In this document: positions 61,424 to 64,000 of the stretch, piece after piece
How the letters are laid out: each line of letters opens with the position of its first letter
How positions within the stretch are numbered: position 1 is the stretch's first letter
Origin: Hyaloscypha bicolor E
Taxonomy: Eukaryota; Ascomycota; Leotiomycetes; Helotiales; Hyaloscyphaceae
NCBI RefSeq assembly: GCF_002865645.1
Contig: NW_020194555.1
Span: 124,001-188,000 of the forward strand
DNA length: 64,000 nt
Direction: 5' to 3'
Notes under the pieces: generated by a model
Database searches by the model: none
Told to the model about the DNA's origin: nothing
Seen by the model: only the letters and a program-made list of their open reading frames with translations
Position numbers and translations under genes: made by a program

Positions 61424-61926
61424 GAAATCAGTAGGGGTGGAAATTTTTTACATAATTATATTATATATAACGGGGTCAGCTTTATTTATATATAATGGGA
61501 TCAGCTTTATTATATGCATAATTTTATATGTAATTTATGGATTTTTTAATGCAAATGACAGGTCACATGGCATGCTTTCAGGACTAAAGTTATCCCTTCG
61601 TCCGCTGAGACATTGCCACATTAGCGGCCGCACATGAATATCCCTAATTTGGATTATATTCTGGCTGAATTAGATATATTCATGTGCGGCTGCTAATGTG
61701 GCAATGTCTCAGCGGACGAAGGGATACTTTTATTCTTCTCCCGCCCATATTCTGCAAGTGGGAGAAGTGGGTCTCACGTGCATTAATTTCTAGCCCTGTG
61801 ATTGGTTCAATTCGAAACCTCCATTGGACCCACATAATATAACGCATAATGGGGTCAAGAGCTTTATTTATAATTATACCATAATGGGGTGGGGATTATA
61901 TATAATTATCCAGCCCTAGAAATCAG
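61424..61926. mobile_element. hAT-type MITE with 8-bp target duplication
   Basis: The element 61432-61918 (487 bp) begins TAGGGGTGGA and ends TCCAGCCCTA, so the TIRs are 10 bp with one mismatch. Perfect 8-bp direct repeats GAAATCAG flank it (61424-61431 and 61919-61926). Inside, ggggtcagctttatttatat-type words recur in both halves, and a 51-bp hairpin occupies the centre. No coding capacity. TAGGG-type ends and 8-bp duplications are typical of hAT elements. It sits about 300 bp upstream of the Zn(II)2Cys6 gene. Confidence 0.9.
61591..61726. repeat. 51-bp hairpin stem inside the MITE
   Basis: Arms 61591-61641 and 61676-61726 are reverse complements over 51 bp with a single mismatch (ggccgc against ggctgc); the loop is 34 bp. 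The arms are more GC-rich (cttcgtccgctgagacattg) than the rest of the element. A transcript through it would fold into a long double-stranded RNA. Confidence 0.95.
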
Positions 61927-62245
61927 CCAGCGAGACATCAAGCGGGTTGCATTCAATCAAATATCTGGCTTATACTACAAAGTCTATTCGTTCTTAGTAT
62001 CCTATTTTCTCAAGTCTCCCGCTTCCTCCGGAGGCTTCCCGGGACGCTTCATGCCTCCTTTCCCCCGCCGAGGCGCACGCAGGACTCGACAATACCAGCT
62101 TCATCGACACGTTCTTGTGTCCCCATTTCCTGAATGTACCGTATTCTATAACTCTCTGTATCCTTTGCCCCCTGGAGCCACCTTTTTTCCCTTGGAAAGA
62201 CCAGAACCCTGGAACCCCCAAACTCACTCGAGATGACCTCCAATG
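61927..62245. other. Intergenic downstream of the mitochondrial carrier
   Basis: Normal composition; the 3' flank of the carrier gene. Open frames here on both strands (for example 61994-62227 minus) show no motif. Confidence 0.35.
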
Positions 62246-63571
62246 TCAAAGAGTCTTCGCAGCGACCAACCGATGCAACTGTTCCATGAACAGGAACATG
62301 AGGATTGTGTTGGGCCTGCAAGTATCAGCTAAAATCGATCAGAGCGGGCGAATCCAACTTACGCCAGTCTCAACCATGCTGGTGTCCATCCCTTCATCAG
62401 GAATCCTGGCCCCTCATTCTTTAACGAGCTCAAGAATATTCTCACGAGTCCCTTTCCCGTGTCAGCAGGATGCAAACAGTTTCGGACTTTTACATACCCG
62501 AGCTTCTCTGCCCGCAGAAGCTGCGCTTTGCAACCTGCTCTTTAGGACATCTGCTGGTGCACAAAGCGTTGTCGCAACCGTCCCCGCCGCCAACGAAGCC
62601 GCAATATGGACTGGAACCCCATCCGAAACCTTGAGTGTTTTATTGGATAGAATCTGCCTCTTTGCAGACGTATATCTGATGCCAGTTAGCCTCTACCAAT
62701 AAGTGTTGTCATGCTGCATACACGGCGATCTGCGAAACATCTCCTTTTCGTTAGCCCAGATTTAAAGAAGAGGACAGGTTGTACCCACTCATCAAGATAC
62801 TCCTTACAACATTTGGTCCTAAGCCCTTTGTGAAAGTTCTCAAGCCTTCTTCTTTTCCAATTCTGATCAGCCCGCGAATGGCGTTCGGGTAGAGATATTT
62901 TTGGGCCGGTGCCTTCACGCCATCTGCACACATCCGGACGAGAACTATCTGGAAGTTGGCGTGTCAGACTCATCGACGTCCCAAGGGCCAAATTAACTAC
63001 CTCTGTTGGATTTCCTATCATTCCCGCGAGTCCGCCAGCTATCCCGGCGCACGCGATGGTGGACCCTGCAGAGACCTTTGCTCCGTTTCGCAGCTGCCAG
63101 TTGCGCGCAAGAATGTCATACAATGCAAACCGCGCGGTGGAATATGTCGTCTGGCGGAGGATTGAAGCTGACAGACCGGACCAAAGGGATCGAATGCCTG
63201 CAACGTCAGAACCAGGAGTGACTGCGACTTGATGTCGTCCTTACCATCACGGACTGCAAAAGTATGCAGTGCTTTCAACATTGGTTGCTTCGAGGACAGG
63301 ACTTGCATACAACTTTATCTTGTCAGCAATTTGCACGTTATCTCATTCTCAATCATTGTTTCTTGGAGACAAACTTACTACTTGGTTCGATCAAGAGGGT
63401 GGGCTGTTGAACGGCAAAGTCAGTAGAGGATCGAGTAGCGGAGAGTCACAACTCACTGAAACAGGCCGCCATGGAGGCAGATGCACCACTGCAATAAATT
63501 CAGTATCTCCATACACACAAATTAGGAGGTTGATTCACAAACCCAAGCCAGAACGGCTGTTGCTTCGCCAT
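62246..63571 (-). CDS. Mitochondrial carrier (dicarboxylate-carrier-like), about ten exons
   Basis: Exons (minus strand order) 63543-63571, 63457-63488, 63379-63403, 63245-63312, 63001-63197, 62789-62948, a short exon starting at 62740, then 62498-62659, 62363-62451 and 62246-62315. Introns are mostly 46-66 bp. The start reads MAKQQPFWLGGASASMAACF. All three carrier repeats show their signature: HPLDRTK, GNPTEIVLVRM and APADVLKSRLQ. It also has SLWSGLSASILRQTTYSTAR and a C-terminus LRLAPNTILMFLFMEQL. Such carriers exchange metabolites across the inner mitochondrial membrane; the sequence resembles fungal dicarboxylate carriers. The short exon after LMNVSQIA is ambiguous. Spliced at 62723 (64-bp intron) the frame is open and totals 282 residues, a little short for the family. 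Continued to 62697 (37-bp intron) it restores VYAA..QHLL but includes an in-frame TGA at 62709-62711. Confidence 0.82.
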
Positions 63572-64000
63572 TTTCTAATACGTCACGTGTCGTCCAACTG
63601 CATAGGACTGATCTACAGGATCGAATATCATCCCCATCATGATGTTGACGTACCGTATTCGAGCCTCGTACTTCATATTTCGTCCGGCATCAGAAATATC
63701 GCCGCCTGAATCCCATGTTAATCCCGGTCTCATCAAAAAGGAGTCGATGCTCACGTGTAGGCATCGGCATCAGAAAAATCACCGCTTTATCCGGAAGTAT
63801 GACCTCGGACGAAAATCAACCTCCACCTTCGGGGGTAAATTTACATCCGCCATCCCCCACCGCCTTGCCGCGTTTCGGCAGAAACATCTCCGAACGTGAC
63901 TTCATCATCGACGAGAACGACTCAATAAACCACCTTCCCTCTCCTTCTCTGATTAATTTCCCAGATATTTTCAATCCCAGTTATTTTCAATCCCAGATAC
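63572..64000. other. Upstream region of the mitochondrial carrier
   Basis: Probable promoter and 5' leader. It contains an imperfect direct repeat (gcatcagaaatatcgccgc at about 63687 and gcatcagaaaaatcaccgc at about 63767) and a tandem repeat ttttcaatcccag(tt/at)a at the very end (63967-64000). The open frame at 63639-63899 overlaps these repeats and has no motif. Confidence 0.35.

Overview
The window reads as a chromosome segment of a filamentous ascomycete (Pezizomycotina; Leotiomycetes is only a weak guess). Genes carry several 42-80 bp GT-AG introns with CTAAC-like branch points. The families are typical of this group: Zn(II)2Cys6 regulator, HET-type proteins, fungal CorA-like protein, type-B carboxylesterase and mitochondrial carrier. 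A 43 kb block of very AT-rich, TpA-rich, stop-riddled sequence looks like DNA mutated by repeat-induced point mutation (RIP).

Layout. (1) 1-6.2 kb, balanced composition: a decayed HET-domain gene (minus), a complete four-exon secreted, probably GPI-anchored carboxylesterase (plus), and a broken short-chain dehydrogenase cut off at the edge of the AT-rich block. (2) 6.2-49.3 kb, AT-rich block: RIP-like decayed transposons, including two nested Ty3/Gypsy elements with recognisable LTRs and target-site duplications (26028-32611 and 36185-43262), an inverted solo LTR of the second family (21291-21600), an outer direct repeat (23.03 and 48.34 kb) that may bound an older element of about 12 kb, a pogo/Fot-type DNA transposon relic, a fold-back element and a 140-bp repeat family. 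Islands of normal composition sit inside. The largest (15.4-18.2 kb) holds an intact three-exon gene for a 76-residue secreted protein with eight cysteines, a Ty1/Copia reverse-transcriptase scrap, and a BTB/POZ gene split by a hAT-type element with a perfect 8-bp target duplication. (3) 49.3-64 kb, balanced composition: a large membrane protein with HET-like sequence logic (plus), a seven-exon CorA-like membrane protein (minus), a poorly resolved 2 kb stretch, a six-exon Zn(II)2Cys6 transcription factor (minus), a small hAT-type MITE with a 51-bp hairpin about 300 bp upstream of that factor, and a multi-exon mitochondrial carrier gene (minus).

The genes do not form an obvious metabolic cluster. 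The strongest candidate for something new is the eight-cysteine secreted protein, a candidate effector or antimicrobial peptide. It keeps intact reading frames and introns inside DNA where nearly everything else has been destroyed. All exon structures were read by eye from splice signals, frame continuity and family resemblance; no search or alignment was run.
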